DNA from: Carnimonas nigrificans ATCC BAA-78
Lineage (GTDB): Bacteria; Pseudomonadota; Gammaproteobacteria; Pseudomonadales; Halomonadaceae
Length of the DNA stretch: 64,000 bases
Assembly: GCF_000526695.1 (NCBI RefSeq)
Contig: NZ_JAGO01000010.1
Location: forward strand, 474,426-538,425
Direction of reading: 5' to 3'
Part shown: positions 54,991 through 64,000 of the stretch, one piece after another
How the letters are laid out: each line of letters opens with the position of its first letter
Position numbering within the stretch: position 1 is the first letter of the stretch
The notes under the pieces: model-generated
The model's database searches: none
Told to the model about the DNA's origin: nothing
Seen by the model: only the letters and a program-made list of their open reading frames with translations
Position numbers and translations under genes: made by a program

Positions 54991-55154
54991 AGCCACGGCG
55001 ATGCTCCATCTTTCCAAACCTTGCTGCCGGTAGTGGCGACTACTGGCAGGCCCACCGCTTTGCTGGTATCCGGCTCCCTACACCTTCGGTTGATATACGT
55101 GCCCGCCTTATCGTGTTACCAATAAATAACAACAAAGGGATACTGCTGCTTACC

Positions 55155-55454
55155 ATGACCGATTACCTTGCCATTGTTTTCACCGCTCTTCTCTTTCTGC
55201 TTTTCAGCACGACCTACGCCATCGCTCAGGAACCTGCCCACACCACCGCCTGGTATGAAGCCCACACCCAAGCTGCCAAGGCTCAGTACCAATTGTGCAT
55301 GAAGCGTGTGAACAAGCGTCTCGACAGTGGCCATGACCCCATCGACGTTTCCGCCATTTGGACACGCGGCGAATGCAAGCAAGTGGCGCAAGCCATCCAT
55401 CGCTACAAAATGACGCGCCGGGAAGTTCGGCAGGACAGCGTCTCCATAGATTAA
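55155..55454 (+). CDS. Small periplasmic protein of unknown function
   Basis: A 99-residue protein starting with a signal-like helix (MTDYLAIVFTALLFLLFSTT, cleavage after AIA near residue 24). The mature part of about 75 residues has two cysteines (QLCMK and GECKQ), typical of a small disulfide-bonded periplasmic protein. I do not recognise the family. The frame is open back to 54900, but that part overlaps the end of the decarboxylase gene and its hairpin, so ATG 55155 is used. Confidence 0.5.
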   Translation: MTDYLAIVFTALLFLLFSTTYAIAQEPAHTTAWYEAHTQAAKAQYQLCMKRVNKRLDSGHDPIDVSAIWTRGECKQVAQAIHRYKMTRREVRQDSVSID

Positions 55455-55583
55455 GCACCGTGTCTCCATCATTCCCCCAAGGCATTGATACGCTGTTGCG
55501 TTACCATAACAGCGCCCTTCAACATGTCATTTTGACCATTCAACGCTGGCACTTCTCTGTCGGCTCACAAGGAGAAGCTCCCC

Positions 55584-56219
55584 ATGGCCCTCCCCGCTTT
55601 CGATAACGCTCTGAACGAACGCCCTCTCGTCGCCATTTTGCGTGGGATCACTCCTGACGAAATAGATGCCGCTGCCGATGCGCTGGTAGAGGCAGGCTTC
55701 GCCATGATCGAGGTACCGCTTAACTCGCCGCAACCGTTTACGTCCATTGAGCGGCTGGTCAAGCGTCTTCCTGATGAGGTGGTAGTCGGTGCAGGCACGG
55801 TGCTGGATACCGAGTCGGTACAGCGTCTTGCCGATATGGGCGCCAAACTTCTCGTGACCCCCAACTTCGATGCGGAAGTACTCGCCGCCGCGGTTGCGCA
55901 TGATATGCAGGCTTTGATCGGCTGCCTGACTCCCAGTGAAGCCTTTGCCGCTCTCAAGGGCGGAGCGCGGGCGGTCAAGCTGTTTCCCGCAGCTCGCATG
56001 GGAACCGGTTATCTCAAGGATATCAAGTCGGTACTTCCCCGCGATGCCCGCGTCATGGCGGTCGGTGGCGTTAACCTCGATAACATGGAAGAGTGGGTAG
56101 AGGCCGGTATTGATGGCTTTGGCTACGGCAGCCACCTCTATACCCCGGGCACCTCTGCCGACACCCTCGGTCAAAGGGCCAAAGCATTGGTAGAACGCTG
56201 GCAGCATCTGCACCGTTAA
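55584..56219 (+). CDS. dgoA: 2-dehydro-3-deoxy-6-phosphogalactonate aldolase DgoA
   Basis: Splits 2-keto-3-deoxy-6-phosphogalactonate into pyruvate and glyceraldehyde 3-phosphate, 211 residues of the KDPG aldolase family. Landmarks are [26 protein letters not shown] with the catalytic Glu, TNP-like VTPNFDAEV and [13 protein letters not shown] with the Schiff-base Lys. The galactonate assignment rests on the next genes (dgoD, dgoK). AAGGAG lies 8 bases before ATG 55584. Confidence 0.92.
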   Translation: MALPAFDNALNERPLVAILRGITPDEIDAAADALVEAGFAMIEVPLNSPQPFTSIERLVKRLPDEVVVGAGTVLDTESVQRLADMGAKLLVTPNFDAEVLAAAVAHDMQALIGCLTPSEAFAALKGGARAVKLFPAARMGTGYLKDIKSVLPRDARVMAVGGVNLDNMEEWVEAGIDGFGYGSHLYTPGTSADTLGQRAKALVERWQHLHR

Positions 56220-56277
56220 CGCTACGTCAACACGCAAAAACAACGGCCCCGCCTTTCCCGTCTACAAGGAGATACCA

Positions 56278-57426
56278 TTGAAGATTACCCGGATAAAAAC
56301 CTGGCAAGTACCGCCCCGTTGGCTGTTCATGAAGATTGAAACCGATGCCGGCATCCATGGCTGGGGCGAGCCTGTCGTGGAAGGTCGCTCCTCTACCGTT
56401 GAAGCCGCCGTGCATGAATTGAGCGACTATCTGATCGGTGAAGATCCACGCCAGATCGAGCGGCTTTTCAGCGTGCTCTATCGTGCAGGCTTTTATCGCG
56501 GCGGCCCGATTTTGATGAGTGCAATTGCGGGTATCGACCAGGCGCTTTGGGATATCAAGGGGCGCGATCTCGGTGTACCGGTGCATCAGCTTTTGGGCGG
56601 CGCGGTACGCGACAAAATGCGCATGTACGCCTGGACCGGTGGGGATCGTCCTGAAGATGTCGGCAGAGGTGCCGCCAGGCTCAAGGAGCACGGCTTCACA
56701 GCGTTCAAGATGAATGGCACTGCCGAAATGCAGATCGTGGACAGCCACGCAAAAATTGATGCTGCCGTCGCACGAGTGGCGGAAGCGCGCGAGGCGGTGG
56801 GGCCTGAGATGGGGATCGGCATCGACTTCCACGGGCGAGTTCACCGCCCCATGGCGAAGGCGCTATTGCGCGAGCTTGAGCCGTTCCATCCCATGTTTGT
56901 CGAAGAACCCCTGCTGCCGGAGCATCTCCCTGCCCTCAAGCATGTGGCCGCCAATCTTGGCTACCCGATTGCCACCGGCGAGCGTCTACACACGCGCTAT
57001 CAGTTCCGCGATCTGCTGGCCGAGGGCATGGTCGATATTGTGCAGCCCGACCTCTCCCATTGCGGCGGTATTTCCGAGGTGTTCAAGGTAGCCAACCTGG
57101 CATCGTGCCACGATGTGGCTCTGGCCCCCCACGCGCCGCTGGGGCCGATCAACCTTGCTGCTTCCCTGCAACTGGATGCCGTAGCCGAAAATGCCTTCAT
57201 TCAAGAGCAGAGCATGGGCATTCACTACAACAAGGGCAACGATGTCCTCGACTATCTGGTGGACCCATCCGTGCTCACCATCAATGATGGATTCTGCACC
57301 ATTCCACAGGGGCCGGGGCTGGGCATCGAGATCAACGAAGCCTATGTGGAAGAGCGCTCGAAAGTGGCTGAACGCTGGCACAATCCGGTCTGGCGTCATG
57401 ACGATGGCAGCACCGCCGAGTGGTAA
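56278..57426 (+). CDS. dgoD: D-galactonate dehydratase DgoD
   Basis: Removes water from D-galactonate to 2-keto-3-deoxygalactonate, 382 residues of the mandelate racemase/enolase superfamily. It matches E. coli DgoD nearly end to end: [67 protein letters not shown] and [15 protein letters not shown] (metal ligands Asp/Glu/Glu and the base His). The start is TTG 56278, supported by AAGGAG 6 bases upstream and by matching the family start exactly. Confidence 0.93.
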   Translation: MKITRIKTWQVPPRWLFMKIETDAGIHGWGEPVVEGRSSTVEAAVHELSDYLIGEDPRQIERLFSVLYRAGFYRGGPILMSAIAGIDQALWDIKGRDLGVPVHQLLGGAVRDKMRMYAWTGGDRPEDVGRGAARLKEHGFTAFKMNGTAEMQIVDSHAKIDAAVARVAEAREAVGPEMGIGIDFHGRVHRPMAKALLRELEPFHPMFVEEPLLPEHLPALKHVAANLGYPIATGERLHTRYQFRDLLAEGMVDIVQPDLSHCGGISEVFKVANLASCHDVALAPHAPLGPINLAASLQLDAVAENAFIQEQSMGIHYNKGNDVLDYLVDPSVLTINDGFCTIPQGPGLGIEINEAYVEERSKVAERWHNPVWRHDDGSTAEW

Positions 57427-57440
57427 ACGGAGATCGAGTC

Positions 57441-58373
57441 ATGAGCGAACAGCTTATTGTGGTGGATTGGGGCACCAGCAACTTCCGCGCCTATCTGATC
57501 GACCGTCACAGCGGCGCCATTGTCGATGAAAGGGCCACGCCGCACGGCATGCGTTCGCTCCAGTCGGCGCAGTTTCCCGACTACTGTGCCGATGCCCTGA
57601 AGGGCTGGCGCAGCGAAGCGCAGCCGGTGCCTGTCTATATGGCCGGTATGGTCGGTGCAAAACGCGGCTGGGCCGAAAGCCCGCAATTATCACTGCCGGT
57701 CGGGCTAAATGAGCTGTGCCACCAGATGATCGCCGCGCCGAACTTTACCAGCGGCTGGATTCTGCCCGGCGTCAAAATCATCGACACGGGCGAAGCAGAA
57801 CTGGTCGATGTGATGCGTGGCGAAGAGATTCAGCTCTTTGGTGCGCTGGCGCTGGCTGACAATCCCGCCGAGCTGCACTGCTGTCTGCCGGGCACCCACA
57901 GCAAGTGGGCGCGCATCAGAAACGGGCAGCTGGAGCGTTTTACTACCGCCATGACCGGCGAGCTGTATCAGGCGGTGATGGAGCACACCTTGCCGGGTGA
58001 ACCGGCGCAGCCGGACGCGCCCTTTGACGACAACGCCTTCCAGTTGGGCATGCGGCGTGTAGCGGCCGATGGCGGGGTGTTGCATGCCCTGTTCGAAGCC
58101 CGCAGTCGCTATCTTTATGCAGGGCTTGGCCCAGAAGCCATCTCCAGCTTTATTTCCGGCGTACTGATTGGCGAAGAGGTGCAGCGCATGGCCGCCTGTT
58201 GGGAGACGCCTGCCCACCTGCACCTGATCGGCTCACACACATTAATGGCCCCCTATACCACTGCGTTGGCGCAATGTGGCATTGAGGTCACTCACATATC
58301 CGCACGCGACGCTACTCTAGCCGGTGTACGCGCCCTGGCCCAGAACCATCTGTCTGAGCAGGGGCCGCATTGA
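57441..58373 (+). CDS. dgoK: 2-dehydro-3-deoxygalactonokinase DgoK
   Basis: Phosphorylates 2-keto-3-deoxygalactonate, 310 residues of the DgoK family (sugar kinase fold). The N-terminus is IVVDWGTSNFRAYLID, a phosphate-binding loop; GSHTLMAPYTTAL and ISARDATLAGVRALA lie near the C-terminus. A second start at 57420 exists, but ATG 57441 has GGAG upstream. It is only 14 bases after dgoD, so these genes form one operon. Confidence 0.92.
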   Translation: MSEQLIVVDWGTSNFRAYLIDRHSGAIVDERATPHGMRSLQSAQFPDYCADALKGWRSEAQPVPVYMAGMVGAKRGWAESPQLSLPVGLNELCHQMIAAPNFTSGWILPGVKIIDTGEAELVDVMRGEEIQLFGALALADNPAELHCCLPGTHSKWARIRNGQLERFTTAMTGELYQAVMEHTLPGEPAQPDAPFDDNAFQLGMRRVAADGGVLHALFEARSRYLYAGLGPEAISSFISGVLIGEEVQRMAACWETPAHLHLIGSHTLMAPYTTALAQCGIEVTHISARDATLAGVRALAQNHLSEQGPH

Positions 58374-58497
58374 CGGAATCACCGCAACCACACCGCACCA
58401 TCACCACCGGTGACAGGAGCGGCGTTTGCGCTACGCTGTTATACGCCGAGGAAGGTAGCCATCCGACGCCTGTTTTTGGGCCTCGTGAGGAGCAGAG

Positions 58498-59457
58498 ATG
58501 AGCAGCATCAAGATAGCATTGGTAGGCATCGGCAAGATCGCCATTGACCAGCATTTGCCAGCACTGGCGCACAATGCCGACTTCGAGCTGGTGGCACTGG
58601 TCAGCCGGTCGATTGCTGAGCAGCAGGAGATACTTGAGCGTTACCCGCAGGCGCGCCCCTTCCACGATATGGATGAGCTACTTGCCAGCGGCATCGCCGT
58701 CGATGCGGTGTCACTGTGCGTGCCCCCCACCGTGCGCTACTCACTGGCGGTTCAAGCGCTGGAAGCCGGACTTGATGTTCTGCTCGAAAAACCGCCGGGG
58801 CGCGGGGTTGCTGAAGTAGAGAGTCTGCGGAAAATAGCGGAAAAGCAGCAGCGCACCCTGTTTGCCAGTTGGCACTCCCGACATGCAGAGCAGGTGGAAA
58901 ACGCGCGTGTATGGCTGGCCGACAAGACGCCGCGTGCGATGACCATCGAGTGGCGTGAAGATGTACGTTTCTGGCATCCCGAGCAGGAGTGGGTATGGGA
59001 AGCAGGTGGCATGGGGGTATTTGACCCAGCCATCAACGCCTTTTCGATTGCCACCCTGCTGCTGCCGGAAGGTTTTTACTTCACCGAAGCGCAGCTGGAT
59101 ATTCCCGGCAATCGCCAGCAGCCTATCGCTGCCACGCTCAAGGGAGCGCTTTCCGGCACCCACGGCGGTAGTGTTGAAGTGACACTGGACTGGCAAAAAA
59201 CTGGTGACCCGCTGTGGCAGATCGACATTACGACCGATCAAGGCGTGATGACACTGGAGGAAGGTGGCGCTCACCTTGTGATAGATGGCAAGCGCGCTGA
59301 CGGAAGCGCCTCTCCCGGCGAATACCCGGGGCTATATCAGCACTTCGCGGAACTGGTGAAGCGCAACGTCCTGGATGTCGATGCCCGACCGCTGACGCTG
59401 GTCGCCGATGCACTGATGATGGGCAATCGCCGTGAAGTGGCCGAGTTCCACTGGTAA
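58498..59457 (+). CDS. gal: D-galactose 1-dehydrogenase (Gfo/Idh/MocA family)
   Basis: Oxidises D-galactose (often also L-arabinose) to the lactone with NAD(P)+, 319 residues. It aligns along its length with the Pseudomonas fluorescens galactose dehydrogenase. The Rossmann motif is LVGIGKIAIDQHLPAL, then LLEKPPG, FASWHSRHAEQ, the active-site EWREDVRFWHPEQEWVW and GVFDPAINAFSIA. It starts 124 bases after dgoK and completes a De Ley-Doudoroff cluster apart from a lactonase, which is not seen. Spontaneous lactone opening is possible. Confidence 0.9.
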   Translation: MSSIKIALVGIGKIAIDQHLPALAHNADFELVALVSRSIAEQQEILERYPQARPFHDMDELLASGIAVDAVSLCVPPTVRYSLAVQALEAGLDVLLEKPPGRGVAEVESLRKIAEKQQRTLFASWHSRHAEQVENARVWLADKTPRAMTIEWREDVRFWHPEQEWVWEAGGMGVFDPAINAFSIATLLLPEGFYFTEAQLDIPGNRQQPIAATLKGALSGTHGGSVEVTLDWQKTGDPLWQIDITTDQGVMTLEEGGAHLVIDGKRADGSASPGEYPGLYQHFAELVKRNVLDVDARPLTLVADALMMGNRREVAEFHW

Positions 59458-59467
59458 GTATCGGTTG

Positions 59468-59484
59468 GCCCGCCATTGGCGGGC
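59468..59484. terminator. Short hairpin between convergent genes
   Basis: Perfect 7-bp stem GCCCGCC / GGCGGGC with loop ATT, 11 bases after the galactose dehydrogenase stop and about 60 bases after the lipoprotein stop on the opposite strand. No T run. Confidence 0.5.
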
Positions 59485-59543
59485 AGCCGCTACCGAAACG
59501 GTAACTTCATTCAGGGCTTACTGAACGACTTCACTGAACGACT

Positions 59544-60074
59544 TTACTGAACAACATCGACACCTTCCGCTACCTGCACCTGATCCCCCGGCTTATGGTC
59601 CATGCGCGTGGTCTTCGTGGTGCCTTTATAGGAGTATGTCACGTCGTAGCCGACAACCTTGCTGCTGCTTTTCTGCTCCGTGGTACAACGCTGCACCGTA
59701 CGCTGCTCGGTCGCACCGTCATGGCGTGACTGCTCCAGCCGGTTACCCGCATAACCGCCCCCTACAGCGCCTGCCGCCGTGGCGATCTTGCGCCCGGAAC
59801 CACCGCCCACCAGATGCCCGACTGCCCCACCGGCCACCGCACCAATGGCAGTACCAGCGATATTGTGCGGATCGCCATTATGGACAGGCTGATTGACCAC
59901 CACATCACGACATACCTGATGCGGCGTCGTCACGGATTCCGTCACAGGCTTGACGTTAGTGACCTTGGCATACTGAGGGCCATCGTCATGGGACTGCTTG
60001 TCACAAGCAGCAAGACAAGTAGCCAGAATTGCCGCCATACCTACTGCACCTGAACGAGAGACGAACTTTCTCAT
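59544..60074 (-). CDS. Glycine-zipper outer-membrane lipoprotein
   Basis: A 176-residue lipoprotein: signal with lipobox LAAC (Cys about residue 24), then a Gly/Ala-rich glycine-zipper double helix (about residues 73-113, GTAIGAVAGGAVGHLVGGGSG) of the Rick_17kDa_Anti/SlyB type that sits in the outer membrane. A C-terminal region with two cysteines follows (RTVQRCTTEQ). SlyB-like proteins support envelope integrity; a specific role is not known. ATG 60074 has AAGGTG 7 bases upstream. Confidence 0.82.
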   Translation of the reverse strand: MRKFVSRSGAVGMAAILATCLAACDKQSHDDGPQYAKVTNVKPVTESVTTPHQVCRDVVVNQPVHNGDPHNIAGTAIGAVAGGAVGHLVGGGSGRKIATAAGAVGGGYAGNRLEQSRHDGATEQRTVQRCTTEQKSSSKVVGYDVTYSYKGTTKTTRMDHKPGDQVQVAEGVDVVQ

Positions 60075-60551
60075 TAATCACCTTCGAATTCTTAAAAACA
60101 TGACCCCAGAATACTCCCGTAAGTTAAAAAACAGTGTTTTAAAAGAGCACCTGTATCGTAAAAATTTGTAACGCCACTATGATAGGTGGCCTGTGACGCG
60201 GCTTAAAGCGCAGCAACAGGCACCAAGCGGGTGAACGTATTGGCAGCAAAGGCAACACCGTTACCTTCGCCGGCTTCGAGCCAGCTTAATCCAAGCGGAA
60301 TAAACACCGTCGATGCGTAGACTTCTCTCGCCGCTCTTTCCTTTTGCGCTCGCCACGCTCACTATCGGCCTGCGCTGGACACAAGAGGCATAACGCCCTA
60401 CCGCGTGATCGGCACAAGACTATCGTGGCAGCAACCGGGGTCATGGCATCTCTTTGCGGACTTTTCTGCGACATGCCCACTTTTGTGGAGAGTTTTGTGG
60501 GTAGTTACGCACTATCGCCCGACATACTGATACAGGTGAATGGAACACATA
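60075..60551. other. Gene-free divergent region, lipoprotein / gcd
   Basis: 477 bases between the divergent lipoprotein and gcd genes, presumably with both promoters. An AT-rich stretch (60115-60180) with a short GCCAC/GTGGC hairpin (60173-60190) is the only structure seen. Confidence 0.5.
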
Positions 60552-62957
60552 ATGGATAAACAGAAACGGATATCCACTACCGCCACCCTGGTGGTCATGG
60601 TGGTGGGGATAGCAATAGCAGTATTAGGGGGCGCCTTAGCGGTAGGCGGTGTCCGCCTGGCAACGCTGGGAGGCTCCTGGTACTTCCTGATCGGCGGCGT
60701 TGTGATGACTATCGCCGGCCTCTTTATTGCCTGGCGCAAGCGTGCAGGTGCCTGGCTTTACGCCCTCTTTTATGCAGGAACGATTATCTGGGCGCTGGTC
60801 GATGTCGGGTGGAATTACTGGCCGCTGCTCTCACGGCTCTTCATGTTCGGGGTGATCGCGCTGGTAGTTACGCTGATCTATCCGCTTCTGGCGAAGGCTG
60901 CGGGACGCTCGGCCAGCCGGGTATTCTGGGGAATCGCGCTGCTGCTGTTGATCGGTCTTGTGTGGGCCGCGGCGGGCATGTTCTCCCTTCACGCGCCGGT
61001 CACTGCCAGCGGCAATGATGCCGATCTCACCAAAGTCGATCCTGAACATGCGCAGAAAGACTGGCAGCATTATGGCAATAGTGCGGGCGGTAGCCGCTTT
61101 GCAGCGCTGGATCAGATCAACCGGAACAATGTGAAGTCGCTGAAAACAGCCTGGACCTATCACACCGGCGATGTTGCCGAGAGCGATGGCAATGGCGCGG
61201 AAGATCAGTTAACGCCGCTGCAAGTAGGTAACAAGGTATTTATTTGTACGCCGCACAATAACCTGATCGCTCTTGATGCGGATTCCGGCAAGGAAATCTG
61301 GCGCAACGATATCAATGCCCATTCCCAGGTGTGGCAGCGCTGCCGTGGCATGGCCTATTTTGATGCCACGCAGCAGAGTGCCCAGCCTGGTCCATCCAAC
61401 AGTTCTGCTGATCTCGTACCCGCCGGTACGGTATGCCAGCGCCGCCTGATGACCAATACCATTGATGCTCGTTTGATCGCAGTAGATGCCGATACCGGCC
61501 AATTCTGCCCCGATTTCGGCAACAACGGACAAGTGAATCTGAAAGAAGGCATGGGGAACGCTCCTGATCCTCAGCTTCAGATGACCTCACCGCCGCTGAT
61601 GGCAGGCACCACGGTGGTAGTGGGTGGGCGTGTCGCCGACAACGTGAATACGGATATGCCTGGCGGCGTGATTCGTGGCTTTGACGTCATCAGCGGCGAA
61701 ATGCGCTGGGCGTTTGACCCCGGTAATCCTGATGACAAGCAGGCTCCTGCCGAGGGCAAAAGCTACGTGCGCAGTACGCCCAATAGCTGGGCGCCCATGT
61801 CCTACGATGCCGCAAGCAACACCGTCTTCCTGCCGATGGGCAGTCCTTCCACTGACCTCTACGGGGTCGAACGTACCGCGCAGGATCATCGGTTTGGTGC
61901 CTCGATTACCGCACTGGATGCGACTTCCGGCAACGTAAAATGGGTGTTCCAGACAGTCCATAATGACCTCTGGGACTACGACATTCCGATGCAGCCTACG
62001 CTAACGGATTTCCCCACGGAAGCAGGCAACAAGGTACCTGCCGTCATTTTTGGTACCAAGGCCGGACAGATTTACGTACTTGATCGCGCCACCGGCAAAC
62101 CACTGACGGATGTCAAAGAAGTTCAGGTAAAAGGCGCGGATATTCCGAATGAACCTTATTCCAAAACGCAGCCAAAATCGGTGGGCATGCCGCAGATTGG
62201 CGCACAGACACTCACCGAGTCGGATATGTGGGGCGCAACTCCTTACGACCAGTTGATGTGCCGCATATCCTTCAAGGAGATGCGCTACGACGGCCTGTTT
62301 ACCGCCCCCGGCACCGATAAGTCACTCGCCTTCCCCGGCTCTCTCGGCGGCATGAACTGGGGCGGTATCTCCACCGATCCAGTGAATGACTATATCTTCG
62401 TCAATGACATGCGTTTGGGTCTCTGGGTCAAGATGATCCCCTCCGACAACCGGGGAGCCGCGGCCAGCGGTGGCGAATCGGTGAATACGGGCATGGGCGC
62501 CGTTCCGCTGATGGGAACGCCCTACGCCGTCGACAAGAACCGCTTCACCTCCATTCTTGGCACACCGTGTCAGGCACCGCCCTACGGCACCATGACGGCA
62601 ATTGACCTGAAAACCCGCAAGATCGCCTGGCAGGTTCCCGTAGGCACCCTTGAAGATACCGGCCCCTTCGGGCTGGCCATGCACCTGCCCATTCCCATCG
62701 GCCTACCGACGCTGGGCGGCTCTCTGGCAACCCAGGGAGGGCTGGTGTTCTTCGCAGGCTCCCAGGACTTTTACCTGCGCGCCTTCGACTCCAGCACTGG
62801 CAAGGTGCTATGGAAAGCGCGTATGCCAGTAGGCAGCCAGGGCGGCCCCATGACGTATGTTTCGCCGAAAACCGGCAAGCAATACATTCTGGTAACAGCA
62901 GGCGGCGCTCGCCAGAGTGCCAAACGCGGCGACGACGTGATTGCGTATAGTCTTTAG
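60552..62957 (+). CDS. gcd: Membrane-bound PQQ-dependent glucose dehydrogenase
   Basis: Oxidises D-glucose (and other aldoses, including galactose) to the lactone at the periplasmic face and feeds electrons to ubiquinone. It has about 801 residues: five N-terminal membrane helices (about residues 10-150), then an eight-bladed PQQ propeller. Landmarks are WQHYGNSAGGSRFAALDQI, CTPHNNLIALDADSGKEIW, GVIRGFDVISGEMRWAFDPG, TVHNDLWDYDIPMQPTL and a Lys in FGTKAGQIYVLDR, near the catalytic Asp and Lys of E. coli Gcd. Two starts 12 bases apart are possible (ATG 60540 or 60552). A PQQ synthesis cluster is not in the window. Confidence 0.92.
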   Translation: MDKQKRISTTATLVVMVVGIAIAVLGGALAVGGVRLATLGGSWYFLIGGVVMTIAGLFIAWRKRAGAWLYALFYAGTIIWALVDVGWNYWPLLSRLFMFGVIALVVTLIYPLLAKAAGRSASRVFWGIALLLLIGLVWAAAGMFSLHAPVTASGNDADLTKVDPEHAQKDWQHYGNSAGGSRFAALDQINRNNVKSLKTAWTYHTGDVAESDGNGAEDQLTPLQVGNKVFICTPHNNLIALDADSGKEIWRNDINAHSQVWQRCRGMAYFDATQQSAQPGPSNSSADLVPAGTVCQRRLMTNTIDARLIAVDADTGQFCPDFGNNGQVNLKEGMGNAPDPQLQMTSPPLMAGTTVVVGGRVADNVNTDMPGGVIRGFDVISGEMRWAFDPGNPDDKQAPAEGKSYVRSTPNSWAPMSYDAASNTVFLPMGSPSTDLYGVERTAQDHRFGASITALDATSGNVKWVFQTVHNDLWDYDIPMQPTLTDFPTEAGNKVPAVIFGTKAGQIYVLDRATGKPLTDVKEVQVKGADIPNEPYSKTQPKSVGMPQIGAQTLTESDMWGATPYDQLMCRISFKEMRYDGLFTAPGTDKSLAFPGSLGGMNWGGISTDPVNDYIFVNDMRLGLWVKMIPSDNRGAAASGGESVNTGMGAVPLMGTPYAVDKNRFTSILGTPCQAPPYGTMTAIDLKTRKIAWQVPVGTLEDTGPFGLAMHLPIPIGLPTLGGSLATQGGLVFFAGSQDFYLRAFDSSTGKVLWKARMPVGSQGGPMTYVSPKTGKQYILVTAGGARQSAKRGDDVIAYSL

Positions 62958-62975
62958 ACCCGCAAGCTAACGTCG

Positions 62976-63015
62976 AAAGCCCCATCTCGCCCGATAAAAA
63001 GGGAGATGGGGCTTT
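62976..63015 (+). terminator. Terminator after gcd
   Basis: AAAGCCCCATCTC (62976-62988) pairs with GAGATGGGGCTTT (63003-63015), followed by TTT and more, 18 bases after the gcd stop. Confidence 0.92.
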
Positions 63016-63086
63016 TTTATCGGAGCATGTTCAAGGAGGAGGATTTGGTGGGTGTGAACTGCCTTTTATTGCCTGGATGTCATTGA

Positions 63087-63645
63087 TCAGAAACGAGGGC
63101 TTTCACCGCTCCACTCTGGTTTATAGAGCCGCATCTGGCGTGCATCATCACGACTACGAATATCAATATCCAGGAACTGCTGATGCAGTTTTTCCAGTTG
63201 TTCATGATCCAGTTCAACGCCCAGACCTGACCTGGAGAAGTCGATGGCGACACTGCCATCAACTATCGGCAGCTTACCACCTGCCACCACCTCTTCATCG
63301 TCATTAACCCATGGATAGTGGGTATCACACGCATATGTCACGTTGGGAATAGAAGCAGCCACATGCGTCATTGCCATCAGGCTAATGCCTAAATGCGAGT
63401 TGCTGTGCATGGAAATACCTAAACCAAAGGTATCGCAAATACGGGCCAGCACCTGAGTATCGCGCAGACCGCCCCAGTAGTGATGATCAGAAAGTACCGT
63501 CTGTACGCTGTTTAGCTCGATGCTGCGGCGCAATTGATCAAAATCGGTCACCACCATATTGGTCGCTAGATTGAGGCCGGTAATCCGATGAAGCTCTGCC
63601 ATGCCCTCAAGCCCGGGAGTGGGATCTTCATAATATTCCAGGCAC
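63087..63645 (-). pseudogene. gudD: Glucarate dehydratase, C-terminal fragment cut by IS element
   Basis: Encodes the C-terminal part of a glucarate dehydratase of the enolase superfamily. The protein reads in frame from the IS boundary (LEYYEDPTPGLEG), then GLNLATNMVVTDF, DHHYWGGLRDTQVLARI, SMHSNSHLGISL with the catalytic His, DTHYPW and the end RDDARQMRLYKPEW. The first ATG in frame is at 63602, but that is only the middle of the gene. The N-terminal half would have to lie beyond the inserted IS element, outside the window. Intact copies remove water from D-glucarate. Broken as seen here. Confidence 0.85.

Positions 63646-64000
<355 letters not shown>

Overview
The window looks like chromosomal DNA of a free-living gammaproteobacterium, moderately GC-rich and dense with genes. 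The evidence is a GlnE adenylyltransferase, ValS, LpxT-like phosphatases, a MltB-type transglycosylase, a PQQ glucose dehydrogenase and YeaE/YhbW/YjcH-ActP homologues. The mix of sugar and polyol oxidation genes would suit a halomonad-like organism, but that placement is a guess from content. No rRNA, tRNA, CRISPR array or prophage was seen.

Layout. 0-4 kb: 3' part of valS, then two tandem LpxT-like PAP2 membrane phosphatases. 4.3-8.5 kb: a pstSCAB phosphate ABC operon (minus strand) with no phoU beside it. 8.7-11.7 kb: an incomplete sulfonate transport set (ssuC, ssuB, an ssuF-like Mop protein) and an aldo/keto reductase. 12-18.1 kb: an AT-rich secreted small protein, an EAL-like protein lacking the catalytic motifs, a lytic transglycosylase, cysE, a second L36 gene (rpmJ) with a Zur-like operator, a deoxyribosyltransferase-like protein, and ribH2 behind an FMN riboswitch. 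18.4-23.6 kb: a small unknown gene, an overlapping mvaA-mvaS pair (first steps of the mevalonate pathway) and yjcH-actP for acetate uptake.

23.9-30.9 kb is a minus-strand sugar/polyol cluster: two sugar-porter MFS proteins, a ribitol-dehydrogenase-like SDR, a GatZ-family protein, a PfkB kinase and a DeoR regulator. Together they could take a hexitol or D-tagatose to fructose 6-phosphate. 31-37.4 kb holds an XRE regulator divergent from a DHA2 efflux pump, the cystine carrier tcyP, a sensor-less sigma-54 activator and pdxY. 37.5-44 kb is a second polyol region (sugar porter, transaldolase, xylulokinase, long-chain mannitol/arabitol dehydrogenase), which fits D-arabitol or mannitol use through the pentose phosphate pathway.

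44.3-50.5 kb: small membrane proteins, an MgtC-like protein, a luciferase-like monooxygenase and glnE. 50.8-54.9 kb: a Tat-exported FAD oxidoreductase divergent from a GntR regulator and a UbiD decarboxylase. 55.5-59.5 kb: dgoA-dgoD-dgoK plus a galactose 1-dehydrogenase, an almost complete De Ley-Doudoroff galactose pathway, followed by a lipoprotein and the membrane PQQ glucose dehydrogenase gcd. The window ends in a glucarate dehydratase gene cut by an IS3-family element that runs off the edge.

Overall the region is strong in periplasmic and cytoplasmic oxidation of sugars and polyols, with nutrient-limitation systems (phosphate, sulfur, zinc) between. Most genes belong to known families. 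The less usual points are the polyol-to-tagatose cluster with its internal hairpin, the mvaA-mvaS pair, the Zur-like site before the L36 paralogue, the degenerate EAL protein and the UbiD locus without a visible UbiX.
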